From NCBI RefSeq assembly GCF_014191305.1, contig NZ_JACHWJ010000004.1:372001-436000 (forward strand): a DNA stretch of 64,000 nucleotides, in the 5' to 3' direction. Below are positions 52,390-61,942 of the stretch, one piece after another (position 1 is the first letter of the stretch; each line of letters starts with the position of its first letter). Below the pieces are notes generated by a model that searched no databases, had not been told where the DNA came from, and saw only the letters and a list, made by a program, of their open reading frames with translations. The stretch is from Pseudoclavibacter helvolus (GTDB taxonomy: Bacteria > Actinomycetota > Actinomycetes > Actinomycetales > Microbacteriaceae). A program made the translations under genes and the position numbers.

Positions 52390-53472
52390 CTACTTCATCT
52401 GCTCCAGAACGGGCTCGATCTGAGCGCGAAGGGCGTCTGAGATGGGCGCGGAGCCTGCGGCTTCTGCCGAGGCGGCCTGACCCTCCTCGCTCACGACGAA
52501 GCTGAAGTAGGCCTTGGCGTTGATGCCCTCGTCGGCGTCTGCGTACTCGGCGCAGCCGATGAGGTAGGAGACGAGCACGATCGGATACACGCCGGGGGTC
52601 GTGCGATTGAGTTCGAATGCGAGGTCGGTCGCGGCGCGTCCTGCTTCGATGGTCGAGTTGTCGACGACGGCCGCGGCGGCCTCTGGCGAGAACGGCACGA
52701 ACTCGCCGCCCGTCTCGACGGAGGCGGTCTTCAGGCCCGCGGCGGCGGATGCGTCCATGTAGCCGATCGTGCCGTTGGCGCGCAGCGCCTGCTGCATGCC
52801 GGCACTCTCCTGGGCCGCCTCGCCGCTCTCGACGGGCCACTCGTCGACCTCGCCATAGCTCCAGGCGTCGCCGGCGGCCTCGTCGAGGTACGCGGTGAAG
52901 TTGCCTGTCGTGCCCGACTTGTCCGAGCGGTGGACGGGTGTGATGGCAAGCGAGGGGAGGGATGCGTCTGGGTTGAGCGCCGCGATCTCGGGTGCATCCC
53001 ATGACGCGATGTCACCGGCGAAGATGCCGGCGATCGTCGGCGCGTCGAGACGCAGCTCGTCGACGCCGTCGAGCGCGAACGCGACGGCGATGGGGGAGAT
53101 GTAGGCGGGGATCTCGACGAGGTCGCTGCCGTCGGCACAGGTGCGGAATGGGCCCTCTGCGATCTCGTCGATGTCGAACGCGCGGTCTGAGCCGATGAAG
53201 GCGGACGTACCGTTCTGGAAATCCGAGCGCCCTGCGCCTGAGCCACCGCCCGCGTAGTTCACGCGCACGTCAGGCTCGATCGGGTAGAAGCCGGCGATCC
53301 ACGCGGTCTGCGCCACACCCTGCGACGACGCGCCCGACGCGCTCAGCACACCGGAGAGGTGCTGCGATCGCGGGTCCTTGCTGACCGATATCTCGTTGAG
53401 CGCGCATCCGCTTGTCGCGAGGACGGTGGTTGCGAGGAGCGCCAGGGCGGCGAGTGCTCTGGAGTGGTGCAT
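52390..53472 (-). CDS. pstS2: Second phosphate-binding lipoprotein PstS
   Basis: A 360-aa paralogue of the downstream pstS. The lipobox ATSGC gives Cys23, and the same phosphate loops are present (ASGASSQGVAQTAWIAGF, GSGAGRSDFQNGTSAFIGSD, HRSDKSGTTGNFTAYL). It differs mostly in the signal peptide and in surface residues. It has its own four-unit PHO box at 53539-53582. It may have a different affinity or be used at a different stage of starvation. Confidence 0.92.
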   Translation of the reverse strand: MHHSRALAALALLATTVLATSGCALNEISVSKDPRSQHLSGVLSASGASSQGVAQTAWIAGFYPIEPDVRVNYAGGGSGAGRSDFQNGTSAFIGSDRAFDIDEIAEGPFRTCADGSDLVEIPAYISPIAVAFALDGVDELRLDAPTIAGIFAGDIASWDAPEIAALNPDASLPSLAITPVHRSDKSGTTGNFTAYLDEAAGDAWSYGEVDEWPVESGEAAQESAGMQQALRANGTIGYMDASAAAGLKTASVETGGEFVPFSPEAAAAVVDNSTIEAGRAATDLAFELNRTTPGVYPIVLVSYLIGCAEYADADEGINAKAYFSFVVSEEGQAASAEAAGSAPISDALRAQIEPVLEQMK

Positions 53473-53538
53473 CGAGTTCCTTCTGCCATCAGGTGTCAGG
53501 CGATCCCGCGACCCACGGGGACCGACTTCGGGCCTGAA

Positions 53539-53582
53539 TCAGTATGGACGAGAAGTGGACGAGATGTGACGCTCAGGTGAAC
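53539..53582 (-). promoter_or_regulatory. Four-unit PHO box upstream of pstS2
   Basis: Read on the minus strand, four consecutive 11-base units occur: GTTCACCTGAG, CGTCACATCTC, GTCCACTTCTC, GTCCATACTGA. The phase is kept throughout. It ends 66 bases before the start codon. This is stronger and longer than the box before the other pstS. Confidence 0.78.
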
Positions 53583-53619
53583 GGATGCGGCCGCGGCCGG
53601 GCGCATCCGTCGCCGCAGA

Positions 53620-54579
53620 TCAGGTGATCGGGCCGTGCGTCTCCGCGGCCACGACACCAGCACCCGGGTGGTTGACGGGCACGTGGATGACGGAGCATTC
53701 GCCCGTCGAGAGCATGGCGTGCCTCGCGAGTGAGCTCGGGCGCGTCGCCGTGTGCAGTGCGATGGAGCGAACGATGGCAGGCATGACAGGGGAGTGGCTG
53801 CAGATGACGGTGCTGCGGCGCCTCGCGATGAGCTTGCGGACGACCTCGTCGAGCTCCTCCTCGTCCCGCGAGTATGACCCCTGCGCGATACTGCGCTCGA
53901 CCTGCGGCGTGAGCCCGAGGAGCGAGCTGCTCGGGGCGACCGTCGAGCGACAGCGCACAGCGTTCGACGTGACGACGGCCTCCGGCCCGAACGCGCGGAG
54001 GATCGGGACGACGGTCTCGGCCTGCTCGAGACCGCGGGCCGTGATCGGCCGCGAGTCGTCGTCGCCCGGCCATGACTGGGGCGGAACGGCGGTCGCGTGA
54101 CGTAGCACGAGGATCGCGAAGGTCCTGTGCAGGCCGCGGCGGTACCGGTCGGCGAAGACCTCGAGCAGCTCGCGGTCCCTGTCGTAGCTGAGGAGCTTCT
54201 TCGCCTTCTTGAGCGAGACCCACTCGATGGCGTCGACCTCGTCGTTCGGTTCGAACACGTGCGCCTGGAAGGACGCCTCGTCGACCTCGGCGGTCCAGTA
54301 GTGGACTTCCTTCGGTCGGCCGTTCGGCATGACGTATTCGATGTAGCCGAGCGGGGCCCCGAGCGTCGCCCGGTAGCCCGTCTCCTCCTCGACCTCGCGG
54401 GCTGCTGTCTCCGGAAGCGTCTCGCCCGGGTCGACTTTCCCCTTGGGGAGCGAGTAGTCGCCGTGTCGTCCGCGGTGGATGACAAGCACCTTGAGCTTGT
54501 CGTCCTCGACGTCTTCGTGCCACAGCACAGCGCCTGCCGCGTAGACGGTGCGCGAGGCGGCAGGGGTGTCGATCGTCAT
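53620..54579 (-). CDS. Nudix hydrolase fused to a histidine phosphatase (MutT1-like)
   Basis: A 319-aa fusion. The Nudix domain (about residues 8-145) has the box GKVDPGETLPETAAREVEEETG near 47-68. The histidine phosphatase domain (about 150-310) has LRHATA near residue 159, 'NAVRCRSTV' and 'CSHSPVMP'. This architecture is that of mycobacterial MutT1, which clears 8-oxo-dGTP and related nucleotides or hydrolyses diadenosine polyphosphates. It is four bases from the ppk stop and follows ppk in the same direction, so both may act on phosphorylated compounds together. Confidence 0.9.
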   Translation of the reverse strand: MTIDTPAASRTVYAAGAVLWHEDVEDDKLKVLVIHRGRHGDYSLPKGKVDPGETLPETAAREVEEETGYRATLGAPLGYIEYVMPNGRPKEVHYWTAEVDEASFQAHVFEPNDEVDAIEWVSLKKAKKLLSYDRDRELLEVFADRYRRGLHRTFAILVLRHATAVPPQSWPGDDDSRPITARGLEQAETVVPILRAFGPEAVVTSNAVRCRSTVAPSSSLLGLTPQVERSIAQGSYSRDEEELDEVVRKLIARRRSTVICSHSPVMPAIVRSIALHTATRPSSLARHAMLSTGECSVIHVPVNHPGAGVVAAETHGPIT

Positions 54580-54583
54580 CCGG

Positions 54584-56713
54584 TCAGGCCAGCGTGGTGG
54601 GCCTGCGACGCTTGCTGATGCGGCGCATCATCTCGTCGTGGATGTCGGTGAGCCGCTCGCCGTTCTCGTCGCGCGCGTGGCGAACCCATTCGGCGTCGGG
54701 GCCGAGGTGCCAGGTCGCCGTCGTGTCGGCCATCGCGAGGTCGAACATGGCGGCGATGTCGGCCGCGTGGTGCTCGTCGATGATGCGCACGAGCGCCTCG
54801 ATTCGCCGGTCGAGGTTGCGGTGCATCATGTCGGCAGAGCCGATGAAGACGCGCTCGTCGCCGTCGTTCGCGAAGCAGAAGATGCGCGAGTGCTCGAGGT
54901 AGCGACCCACGACGGAGCGGACACGGATGGTCTCGCTCAGGCCAGGAACGCCCGGGCGGAGGCCACAGATGCCACGCACCCAGATGTCGACGGGCACGCC
55001 TGCCTGGCTCGCGCGGTACAGCGCGTCGATGATCTCCTCATCCACCATGGAGTTGACCTTGATGCGGATGCGGCTGGGCTTGCCCTCGAGCGCGTTCTTG
55101 CGCTCCTTGTCGATGAGGTTGAGGAGGCCGGGGCGCAGGTGCATGGGGGCGACGAGGAGGCGCGTGAACTTGCGCTCGATGGCGTACCCGGAGAGCTGGT
55201 TGAAGAGGCGCGTGATGTCGCGCGAGATCTTCTCGTTGCACGTGAAGAGCCCGAGGTCCTCGTAGATGCGGCTCGTCTTGGGGTTGTAGTTGCCCGTGCC
55301 GATGTGGTTGTACATCTTGAGCTCGTGGTCTTCCTTGCGAATGACCTGGAGGAGCTTGCAGTGCGTCTTGAGCCCGACGGTGCCGTAGACGACGTGCACG
55401 CCGGCCTTCTCGAGCTTGCGCGCCCAGACGATGTTGTTCTGCTCGTCGAACCGCGCCTTGATCTCGACGAGGACCAGCACCTGCTTGCCGGATTCGGCGG
55501 CCTTGATGAGCGCGTTCACGATGGGGCTGTCGCCTGACGTGCGGTACAGGGTCTGCTTGATCGCGAGCACGTTCGGGTCGGCGGCGGCAACCTCGAGGAA
55601 GGCCTGCACGCTGGTCGAGAACGCCTCGTACGGGTGCTGCACGAGCACGTCGCGGCGCGCGATGGCACCGAACATGTCGGGCTTCTCGTCGCTCTCCGAA
55701 GTGCGGAACGCGGCAGCGGTGACGGGGACGTGCGTCGGGTACTTGAGGTCGGGGCGCTTGATCGCTCCGAGCGCGAAGAGGCCGCCGAGGTCGAGGGGAC
55801 CTGGGAGAACGTAGACCTCGTTGTGGGTGATGTCGAGCTCGGTCATGAGCAGCTCGAGCGTCTCGTCGTCCATGTCGTTCGAGACTTCGAGGCGGATAGG
55901 CGGCCCGAAGCGGCGGCGCAGGAGCTCCTTCTCGAGGGCCTGCAGGAGGTTCTCGGTCTCGTCCTCCTCGATCGTCATGTCCTCGTTGCGGGTGAGGCGG
56001 AACGCGTGGTGGTCGAGGATCTTCATGCCGGGGAAGACGTGCCCGAGGTGCTGGGCGATGAGGTCTTCGAGCAGGATGAAGCGGGCCTTGCCGTGGTCGG
56101 ACTGCAGCGGGTAGAAGCGCGGCAGCACCGGCGGCACCTTGAGGCGCGCGAACTCCTCCTTCTCGCTGCGCGGGTTGTAGACGCGTACCGAGATGTTGAG
56201 CGAGAGGCCCGAGATGTAGGGGAACGGATGCACCGGGTCGACCGCGAGGGGCATGAGTACGGGGAAGATCTGCTCGTCGAAGAGATCGCCGAGCTCGACC
56301 CGCTCGGCGTCGGAGAGCTCGTCCCAGCTGACGATGTGGATGCCCTGCTCCGCGAGCTCCGGGCGCACGCTGTCGTTGAAGATCGCCGCGTGGCGCTTCT
56401 GGAGGTCGTAGGCCTTCGAGCGGATCGTGTCGAGCGCCTCCTGCGGCGGGACGCCGGCGGGGGTCGGCACGGCGAGACCAGTCGCGATGCGGCGCTTGAG
56501 GCCGGCGACGCGCACCATGAAGAACTCGTCGAGGTTGGACGAGAAGATCGCGAGGAAGTTCGCTCGCTCGAGGAGCGGCGTCGACGGGTCCTCGCCGAGT
56601 TCGAGCACACGCTGGTTGAACGCAAGCCAGCTCAGCTCGCGGTCGACGAAGCGGCTGCGCGGCATCTCCTGCGAGTCTGCACCGGCCTCGGGCGCGCGGA
56701 GTTCGATAGTCAT
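54584..56713 (-). CDS. ppk: Polyphosphate kinase 1
   Basis: A 709-aa enzyme that reversibly makes polyphosphate from ATP. It starts [20 protein letters not shown]; '[19 protein letters not shown]' marks the N-domain. The autophosphorylated histidine lies in [21 protein letters not shown] near residue 470, and '[18 protein letters not shown]' and '[17 protein letters not shown]' are further family motifs. ATG 56713 was chosen over longer frames. It lies between the Nudix fusion and mshD. Confidence 0.96.
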   Translation of the reverse strand: MTIELRAPEAGADSQEMPRSRFVDRELSWLAFNQRVLELGEDPSTPLLERANFLAIFSSNLDEFFMVRVAGLKRRIATGLAVPTPAGVPPQEALDTIRSKAYDLQKRHAAIFNDSVRPELAEQGIHIVSWDELSDAERVELGDLFDEQIFPVLMPLAVDPVHPFPYISGLSLNISVRVYNPRSEKEEFARLKVPPVLPRFYPLQSDHGKARFILLEDLIAQHLGHVFPGMKILDHHAFRLTRNEDMTIEEDETENLLQALEKELLRRRFGPPIRLEVSNDMDDETLELLMTELDITHNEVYVLPGPLDLGGLFALGAIKRPDLKYPTHVPVTAAAFRTSESDEKPDMFGAIARRDVLVQHPYEAFSTSVQAFLEVAAADPNVLAIKQTLYRTSGDSPIVNALIKAAESGKQVLVLVEIKARFDEQNNIVWARKLEKAGVHVVYGTVGLKTHCKLLQVIRKEDHELKMYNHIGTGNYNPKTSRIYEDLGLFTCNEKISRDITRLFNQLSGYAIERKFTRLLVAPMHLRPGLLNLIDKERKNALEGKPSRIRIKVNSMVDEEIIDALYRASQAGVPVDIWVRGICGLRPGVPGLSETIRVRSVVGRYLEHSRIFCFANDGDERVFIGSADMMHRNLDRRIEALVRIIDEHHAADIAAMFDLAMADTTATWHLGPDAEWVRHARDENGERLTDIHDEMMRRISKRRRPTTLA

Positions 56714-56821
56714 GAGGTCATCCTTCCAGGTCTGCGGAGAAGAACGGTGCCACGTTGTCCCAGTCCTGCAGGATCGAAGAGTTCCTGCAGAGGTGAAGAT
56801 CAGCGGAGACACGCAAACGGA

Positions 56822-57691
56822 TCATGAACGGGTGCGTGTGTACTGCACGTCGATCGAGAGCTGCTCGTAGCCGAGCGAGCGGTAGAGCGCGAGAGCTGCT
56901 TCGTTGTCGCCCTCCACGTAGAGGGACGTGCGGGTGGCCCCGGTCGTGTGCATCCGCGCGAGGCCGGCCTGCATGAGAGCACGGCCGAGGCCGCGCCCCG
57001 CCGCGTCCGGAGCGATGCCGACGACGTAGATCTCGACTTCGTCGCCCTCCCGCTTCAGCCAGTTGTAGCCGAGGAGGGTGCCGTCCGAATCGCGGAGCAA
57101 GAGGAAGTCGTCTGCGTCAAACCAATCGGTGGCGCGCCTGGCGTCGAGGCCGTTCTCGTCGAGCGCGCCCTGTTCGGGGTGGCTGCGGAAGACCACGGCG
57201 TTCAGCGCGAGAAAGTCTTGAGCATCCGCGGCCGCGAAGGGCGCGATCGTGAGCCCGTCAGGTGGGGGCGTGGCCTCGGCGTCACCCTCGGTGACGACCC
57301 GGCCGAGCTTCAGCAGCGTGCGAACCGCGTCGAGGCCTCGACTCGAGGCGAGCGCTGACGCCCCCGCCAGGTTTCCGTGCGCCCACAAGACCGGGGGAGC
57401 GTCCGTCGCCGACGCCACCGCGTCGTAGAGCTTCCCGCCGATGCCCTGGCGGCGGCTGTCCGGATGTACGACAAGCTCGCCCTCGACGGTGCCGTCATCC
57501 AGATGCCTCCTGAGCGCCGCTGCGACGAGCCTGCCGGAGTCGTCGACCGCCGTGAGGAGGCGCGCGTCAAGCGAGAGCATCGTGTCCTCGTTGAAGGGTG
57601 CGACGCCGTCCGCGGCTGTCGCCGCCTCGGCGAGGGCGTGCACTTCCGCACCGCGTGCCTTGGCTGAAGCTGCGGTGGAGAACTCGGGCAT
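56822..57691 (-). CDS. mshD: Mycothiol synthase
   Basis: A 289-aa protein with two tandem GNAT domains (about residues 1-135 and 150-289), the MshD architecture. The N-domain has 'ELVVHPDSRRQGIGGKLYDAV', the C-domain 'IYVVGIAPDAAGRGLGRALM' and 'SLYVEGDNEAALALYRSLGYEQ'. It acetylates Cys-GlcN-Ins to give mycothiol, the main actinobacterial thiol. The gene lies just behind glnR, as in mycobacteria and Streptomyces. Confidence 0.94.
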   Translation of the reverse strand: MPEFSTAASAKARGAEVHALAEAATAADGVAPFNEDTMLSLDARLLTAVDDSGRLVAAALRRHLDDGTVEGELVVHPDSRRQGIGGKLYDAVASATDAPPVLWAHGNLAGASALASSRGLDAVRTLLKLGRVVTEGDAEATPPPDGLTIAPFAAADAQDFLALNAVVFRSHPEQGALDENGLDARRATDWFDADDFLLLRDSDGTLLGYNWLKREGDEVEIYVVGIAPDAAGRGLGRALMQAGLARMHTTGATRTSLYVEGDNEAALALYRSLGYEQLSIDVQYTRTRS

Positions 57692-57699
57692 GGGGGCTC

Positions 57700-58419
57700 C
57701 TAGGATCTGGTCGACGAGTCGTCGGACGACCCGCCCGTCGACGCCTGCTCGTCGCGCGAACCCTCGCCTCCACGTAGGAGGCGGTAGCCGACGTTGCGGA
57801 CCGTGCCGATCACGCTCTCCTGGTCGCCGAGCTTCGCGCGGAGTCGACGCACGTGCACGTCGACCGTGCGGGTGCCGCCGAAGTAGTCGTACCCCCACAC
57901 CTCGCTCAGCAGCCGCTCACGCGTGAACACGTGGTCGGGGTGCGAGGCGAGGTACCTGAGGAGTTCGAACTCCTTGAACGTCAGGTCGAGCGTGCGGCCA
58001 CGGTATCTGGCCGTGTAGCTGTGCTCATCGATCGTGAGGGGGCCAATTGCGATCGTGCCGCTCGGCTCCTCGACGGCTGCCTGCGGACGAAGGAGACGGA
58101 TGCGCGCATCCACCTCTGCCGGTCCGGCAGTCCGCAGGATGACGTCGCCGATACCCCAGTCGGAGGAGATGGCGGGGAGACCACCCTCCGTGATGGCGAG
58201 CAGCACGGGAACTGACGACTCGATGGTGTTGAGGACACCGCACAGGCGCTTCGCGCTCGGGAGGTCGCTCGTGCCGTCGATGATGTTCGCGTCGGCCTGG
58301 GGGGCCGAGGCGAGGGCTGATGCGGTCGGAGGGAGCACCCGGACGCGGTGCGCCAGCAAAGTGAGGGAAGGGAGAGCGTGCTCGACGCCGCCGGCGCTGA
58401 ACAAGAGGACGTCTGCCAA
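57700..58419 (-). CDS. glnR: GlnR-type OmpR-family nitrogen regulator
   Basis: A 239-aa orphan response regulator. The start is TTG 58419, supported by GGAGG six bases before it and by '[20 protein letters not shown]', the usual GlnR beginning. The receiver-like domain (about residues 1-115) keeps Asp43 and Asp48 but lacks a normal phosphorylation pocket, as GlnR does. The winged helix (about 130-225) contains '[34 protein letters not shown]' features and 'VRNVGYRLL'. It controls nitrogen assimilation in actinobacteria. Its mshD neighbour is conserved synteny. A Ser-rich tail ends the protein. Confidence 0.88.
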   Translation of the reverse strand: MADVLLFSAGGVEHALPSLTLLAHRVRVLPPTASALASAPQADANIIDGTSDLPSAKRLCGVLNTIESSVPVLLAITEGGLPAISSDWGIGDVILRTAGPAEVDARIRLLRPQAAVEEPSGTIAIGPLTIDEHSYTARYRGRTLDLTFKEFELLRYLASHPDHVFTRERLLSEVWGYDYFGGTRTVDVHVRRLRAKLGDQESVIGTVRNVGYRLLRGGEGSRDEQASTGGSSDDSSTRS

Positions 58420-58500
58420 ATGTGGCCTCCTCGATGTTTGGTCGGACTCGCTGGCTAGTCTACGCACCCCGCGGACTGCTCCAGCGTGCACAATGGGGCA

Positions 58501-58791
58501 ATGACCCGCGAACGAGTGAGCATCGGCATCGTCTGGCTGGCCGCAGTGGTCGGAGTGTTCGGCGTCGCCATCCTCGCCGATCCTTCCCGTCACCTGGTCT
58601 GGGTGAGCATCCTCATGCTCACGCTCATCTGCCTGACGTGCCTCCTCCAGCTGCGTCTGCAGGAGAGCGACGGGTTCATCATGCGGATGAGCATGAGTCT
58701 CGTGGGCGCACTGGTCATCCTCGGCGTCGCGTCCCTCGGCTTCGCTCTGCTCGGCGGAGACGCCGTCGTCGGCACGCCGAACCACAGCTGA
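58501..58791 (+). CDS. Small membrane protein of unknown function
   Basis: A 96-aa protein with three hydrophobic helices (about residues 7-27, 32-52 and 66-88). '[18 protein letters not shown]' forms the loop between helices 2 and 3. ATG 58501 lies 81 bases from the glnR start, divergently. No family recognised. It could share a promoter region with glnR. Confidence 0.68.
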   Translation: MTRERVSIGIVWLAAVVGVFGVAILADPSRHLVWVSILMLTLICLTCLLQLRLQESDGFIMRMSMSLVGALVILGVASLGFALLGGDAVVGTPNHS

Positions 58792-58834
58792 GCCGCACCA
58801 ACCCCTGCGTGGCCACACGGCTAGGATGAACGGC

Positions 58835-58951
58835 ATGGACACCGTGCTTGTTATCGAAATCATCTTCACCGGCCTGCTGGTGCTCGCGCTCGTCGCCATC
58901 AGCTTCGTCTCCGTGGTTGTACTCAAGAACCTCTTCAAGGGCCAGAACTAG
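58835..58951 (+). CDS. 38-residue single-helix membrane peptide
   Basis: Starting at ATG 58835 (an in-frame ATG at 58826 is possible), the frame encodes [20 protein letters not shown], then [18 protein letters not shown]. One long hydrophobic helix is followed by a short basic end, typical of real small membrane proteins. It lies between two collinear genes, with AGGA nine bases upstream. Function unknown. Confidence 0.6.
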   Translation: MDTVLVIEIIFTGLLVLALVAISFVSVVVLKNLFKGQN

Positions 58952-58998
58952 CCAGCCCCTGCAGGACCACTCAGCTGCCGGATCGAGAGGAACCCCCG

Positions 58999-59613
58999 AT
59001 GGTCTACGACATCCCCACTGACCTCCCGCCCGAGATCGTGCCGCTTTCGTGGCTGCTCGGCGTCTGGGAAGGAAGCGGCCACGTCGAGTACAAGGTGGGC
59101 GAAGAGACGCGCGAGCAGGCGTTCCGCCAGCGGGTGAGCTTCAGCCACGACGGCCTCCCGTACCTGAACTACTCTGCCCAGCTGTGGCTCGAAGAAGGCA
59201 CAGGCGATGAGCCTGTTCAGGTGCCGCTGACCGGTGAGACCGGTTTCTGGCGCTTGGCGCGAGCGAGGGACGACGGCGATGTCGGACCCGGTTACCTCCC
59301 GCCGACGGCGCCCCCGACCATCACCGACGCTGATGGGGTCGAGGGGCTGCGCGACGAAGAGCAGGCGTTCCCGCTCGAGGTGTCGATCGTGCATCCGACC
59401 GGCTTGCTCGAGCGCTACAGCGGCAGCGCTCGCGGCCCACGCATCGACCTGAAGACCGAGGAAGTGCTGCTCGCTCCCGGCGCCAAGGAGTTCACCGCCT
59501 CGACTCGTATGTACGGGTACGTGGCGGGCGAGCTGCTGTGGGCCTGGGACATCGCGGCCCTCGGCCAGGAGCTCGCGACGCACGCGTCCGCGAAGCTGGC
59601 CAAGCTTGACTGA
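58999..59613 (+). CDS. Nitrobindin-like heme-binding protein
   Basis: A 204-aa FABP-like beta-barrel. The N-terminal LLGVWEGSGHVEY holds the nitrobindin GxWxGxG motif, and 'TGETGFWRLA' and 'SGSARGPRIDLKTEEVLLAPGA' are barrel strands. A C-terminal His in 'QELATHASAKLAKLD' is placed like the axial heme ligand of nitrobindins. Relatives bind ferric heme and convert peroxynitrite to nitrate. It overlaps the following gene by eight bases. Confidence 0.87.
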   Translation: MVYDIPTDLPPEIVPLSWLLGVWEGSGHVEYKVGEETREQAFRQRVSFSHDGLPYLNYSAQLWLEEGTGDEPVQVPLTGETGFWRLARARDDGDVGPGYLPPTAPPTITDADGVEGLRDEEQAFPLEVSIVHPTGLLERYSGSARGPRIDLKTEEVLLAPGAKEFTASTRMYGYVAGELLWAWDIAALGQELATHASAKLAKLD

Positions 59614-60811
59614 GCACCCCGTCTCGAATGATTCGTCGGCCAGCGCCGACGAGCCTCAGACGTACCGTTCGCCGTTCCTCGCGCTTCCCGGCGCGGTGGA
59701 GGGCGCTGGCATCGATGCCGGCGTCGCGTGGCACTACGGGCAGGTGACGGCCGACCAGCGGGAGCTCGCCGCCGGGCGCTCGATCGTGGATGCATCGCAC
59801 TTCGGCGTCATCCGGCTCACCGGCAGCGACCGTCTCAGCTGGCTCGACTCGCTCACGTCACAGCGCCTCGTGACCCTGCTGCCTGGCGAGAGTGCGGAGA
59901 CGCTGTTGCTCGACATCCAGGGCCACATCGAGCACGGTGCCGCCGTGGTCGACGACGGCACTGCGACCTGGCTCATCACCGAGCGCGAGTTGGCGCCAGC
60001 CTTCGCTTCCTGGCTGAACCGGATGCGCTTCCTCCTCGACGTGCAGGTTGCTGACGTTACGGAGGAGTTCGCGGTCATCGCGACGCTCGGCGAGCACGAC
60101 CTCGGCGCGGCAGCGCCGAACGGCACGCCCCTGGTCTGGAACGATCCGTGGGCCACGCCGCCCGCGCACGGCTGGAGCTACTCGCAGTTCCCGGTCGTGC
60201 CCGCAGACGGCGCGCCCGACGCGCACCCTGGGGCCGATTTCCCGTTGCGGCTACACATCGTCGAGCGCGCGGGCATCCAGCAGCTCGTCGTACGAGTCGC
60301 TGCCGGCGAGCTCCCCATCGCTGGCATGCACGCGCTTGAGGCGCTCCGTATCGCGGCTCTGCGGCCGCGCCTCGGCGCCGAGGTCGACTCGAGGGCGATC
60401 CCTCACGAGTTCGACTGGCTCCGGAGTGCCGTCCACCTCGAGAAGGGCTGCTACCGGGGGCAGGAGACGGTCGCGAAGGTCCACTTCCTCGGCCGCCCGC
60501 CTCGCCGCATCGTCCTTCTCGACCTCGACGGCTCGCTCGGGGAGCTCCCCGCGGCCGGCAGCACCCTGTCGGTTGAGGGCGACGCCAACGCGCAGACCGT
60601 GGGGCGCATCAGCTCAGTGGCGATCCACCACGAAGACGGCCCCATCGCGCTTGCGCTCGTGAAGCGCTCCCTCGCGGAAGATGCGACTCTCGTCGTGCAG
60701 CTCGCCGACGGTCAGCAGGTCACGGCGAGCGCGACGACGATCGTCTCGCCGACGGCGGGTCGCGCGGCGGACGTGCCGCGGCTTCCTCGCCTCGAGCGCC
60801 GCGGGCAGTAG
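59606..60811 (+). CDS. ygfZ: YgfZ/GcvT-like folate-binding protein
   Basis: A 401-aa protein. The start is TTG 59606, eight bases inside the nitrobindin-like gene. The YgfZ signature LEKGCYRGQETVAKVHFLG holds the K-G-C-Y-x-G-Q motif near residue 290. YgfZ assists repair or assembly of some iron-sulfur enzymes using folate. The N-terminal 'RSIVDASHFGVIRLTGSDRLSWLDSLTSQ' belongs to the GcvT fold. Translational coupling to the nitrobindin-like gene suggests a joint redox role. Confidence 0.9.
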   Translation: MTEHPVSNDSSASADEPQTYRSPFLALPGAVEGAGIDAGVAWHYGQVTADQRELAAGRSIVDASHFGVIRLTGSDRLSWLDSLTSQRLVTLLPGESAETLLLDIQGHIEHGAAVVDDGTATWLITERELAPAFASWLNRMRFLLDVQVADVTEEFAVIATLGEHDLGAAAPNGTPLVWNDPWATPPAHGWSYSQFPVVPADGAPDAHPGADFPLRLHIVERAGIQQLVVRVAAGELPIAGMHALEALRIAALRPRLGAEVDSRAIPHEFDWLRSAVHLEKGCYRGQETVAKVHFLGRPPRRIVLLDLDGSLGELPAAGSTLSVEGDANAQTVGRISSVAIHHEDGPIALALVKRSLAEDATLVVQLADGQQVTASATTIVSPTAGRAADVPRLPRLERRGQ

Positions 60812-60813
60812 AC

Positions 60814-61884
60814 ATGGCGGCTCCGGCGGCTGGCGTCGGGGCCGCATTCGCTCGCCTGCGCGCGTCACTTCCCGCCGTGCTCCAGATCACGGCGGCCGCC
60901 TTCGCGGCGTACGCGATCGCGCACTGGGGGCTCGGGCACCCGATTCCCTTCCTCGCGGTGACCGTAGCGATCACGAGCCTTGGCCTGCAGCGCGACGCTC
61001 GGCCGCGGCGCGTGTTCGACACTGCGCTCGGCATCACCTTCGGGGTGCTGCTCTCCAACCTCTCTCTGGCTCTGTTCGGCCGGGGCATGTGGCAGGTCAC
61101 GGTTGTCCTCGCCGTCGTGCTCCTGCTCGGACGGCTTGTCCACCCGAGTCCGGGCTTCGCGATCGGCGCGGCGGTGCAGGCCTCGCTTGTGCAGCTCATC
61201 CCGGTGCAGGGAGTCGGCGAGTACACGCGGCTCCTCGACGCCGTCATCGGGGGAGCCGTCGCGATCGCGGCGACGGCGCTTGTGCCACGCAACGCGGCGG
61301 CGCTCGCGAAGAACGAGGCGAAGGGCCTTATCGGGGCCCTGGCGCAGGCACTCGGCGACACGTCGCAAGCCCTCCGCCGTGGAGATAGCGACGCTGGGCT
61401 CGCCGCGCTCGAAGAGCTGCGCATGACGCAGGACACCCTCGACGCCTGGTCGACGGAACTCGAGAGCGCCGCATCCATCGCGCGGATCTCCCCGTTCATG
61501 CGACACCACCGTGGCAGGGTCGAGCGGATGGCGGAACTCCGCACGAGCATCGACCTCGCCACCCGGAACCTGCGCGTGCTGGCCCGTCGGGCGTGGTCGC
61601 TGTCGTGGGACGGCAGGCACCGCGAGGAGCTCGCCGACCTCCTCGGTGACATCCAGTCGGGGATGCTCGAGCTGCAACTCGGCCTCGACGACGAGGCCAT
61701 GCTGCATCAGGCGAGACAGACGCTGCTCATCGCCGCGGCGAGGCTCGAGCCGGAGCACCTGCACGGTGCCCAGCTCGCCGACTCGGTCCTGCTCATGCAG
61801 TGCAGGCCGCTTGTCGTCGACCTGCTCATCGCGAGTGGCATGGACGCCGAGGCGGCACGGACGGCGCTGCCGGAGGTTAACTAG
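60814..61884 (+). CDS. FUSC-family membrane protein (aromatic acid exporter-like)
   Basis: A 356-aa protein, starting two bases after the ygfZ stop. Five or six helices lie in residues 15-155 (ITAAAFAAYAIAHWGLG, FDTALGITFGVLLSNLSLAL, GAVAIAATALVP), with 'VAITSLGLQRDARPRRVFDTALG' matching the FUSC family. A long helical cytoplasmic domain (about 160-356) follows. Relatives export aromatic acids; its substrate is unknown. Confidence 0.82.
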   Translation: MAAPAAGVGAAFARLRASLPAVLQITAAAFAAYAIAHWGLGHPIPFLAVTVAITSLGLQRDARPRRVFDTALGITFGVLLSNLSLALFGRGMWQVTVVLAVVLLLGRLVHPSPGFAIGAAVQASLVQLIPVQGVGEYTRLLDAVIGGAVAIAATALVPRNAAALAKNEAKGLIGALAQALGDTSQALRRGDSDAGLAALEELRMTQDTLDAWSTELESAASIARISPFMRHHRGRVERMAELRTSIDLATRNLRVLARRAWSLSWDGRHREELADLLGDIQSGMLELQLGLDDEAMLHQARQTLLIAAARLEPEHLHGAQLADSVLLMQCRPLVVDLLIASGMDAEAARTALPEVN

Positions 61885-61942
61885 CCCCCGCGCGCCATGC
61901 CGGCGCCCGGCCGCCCGCCACCCAGCCGGGCTCTCCCCATGA

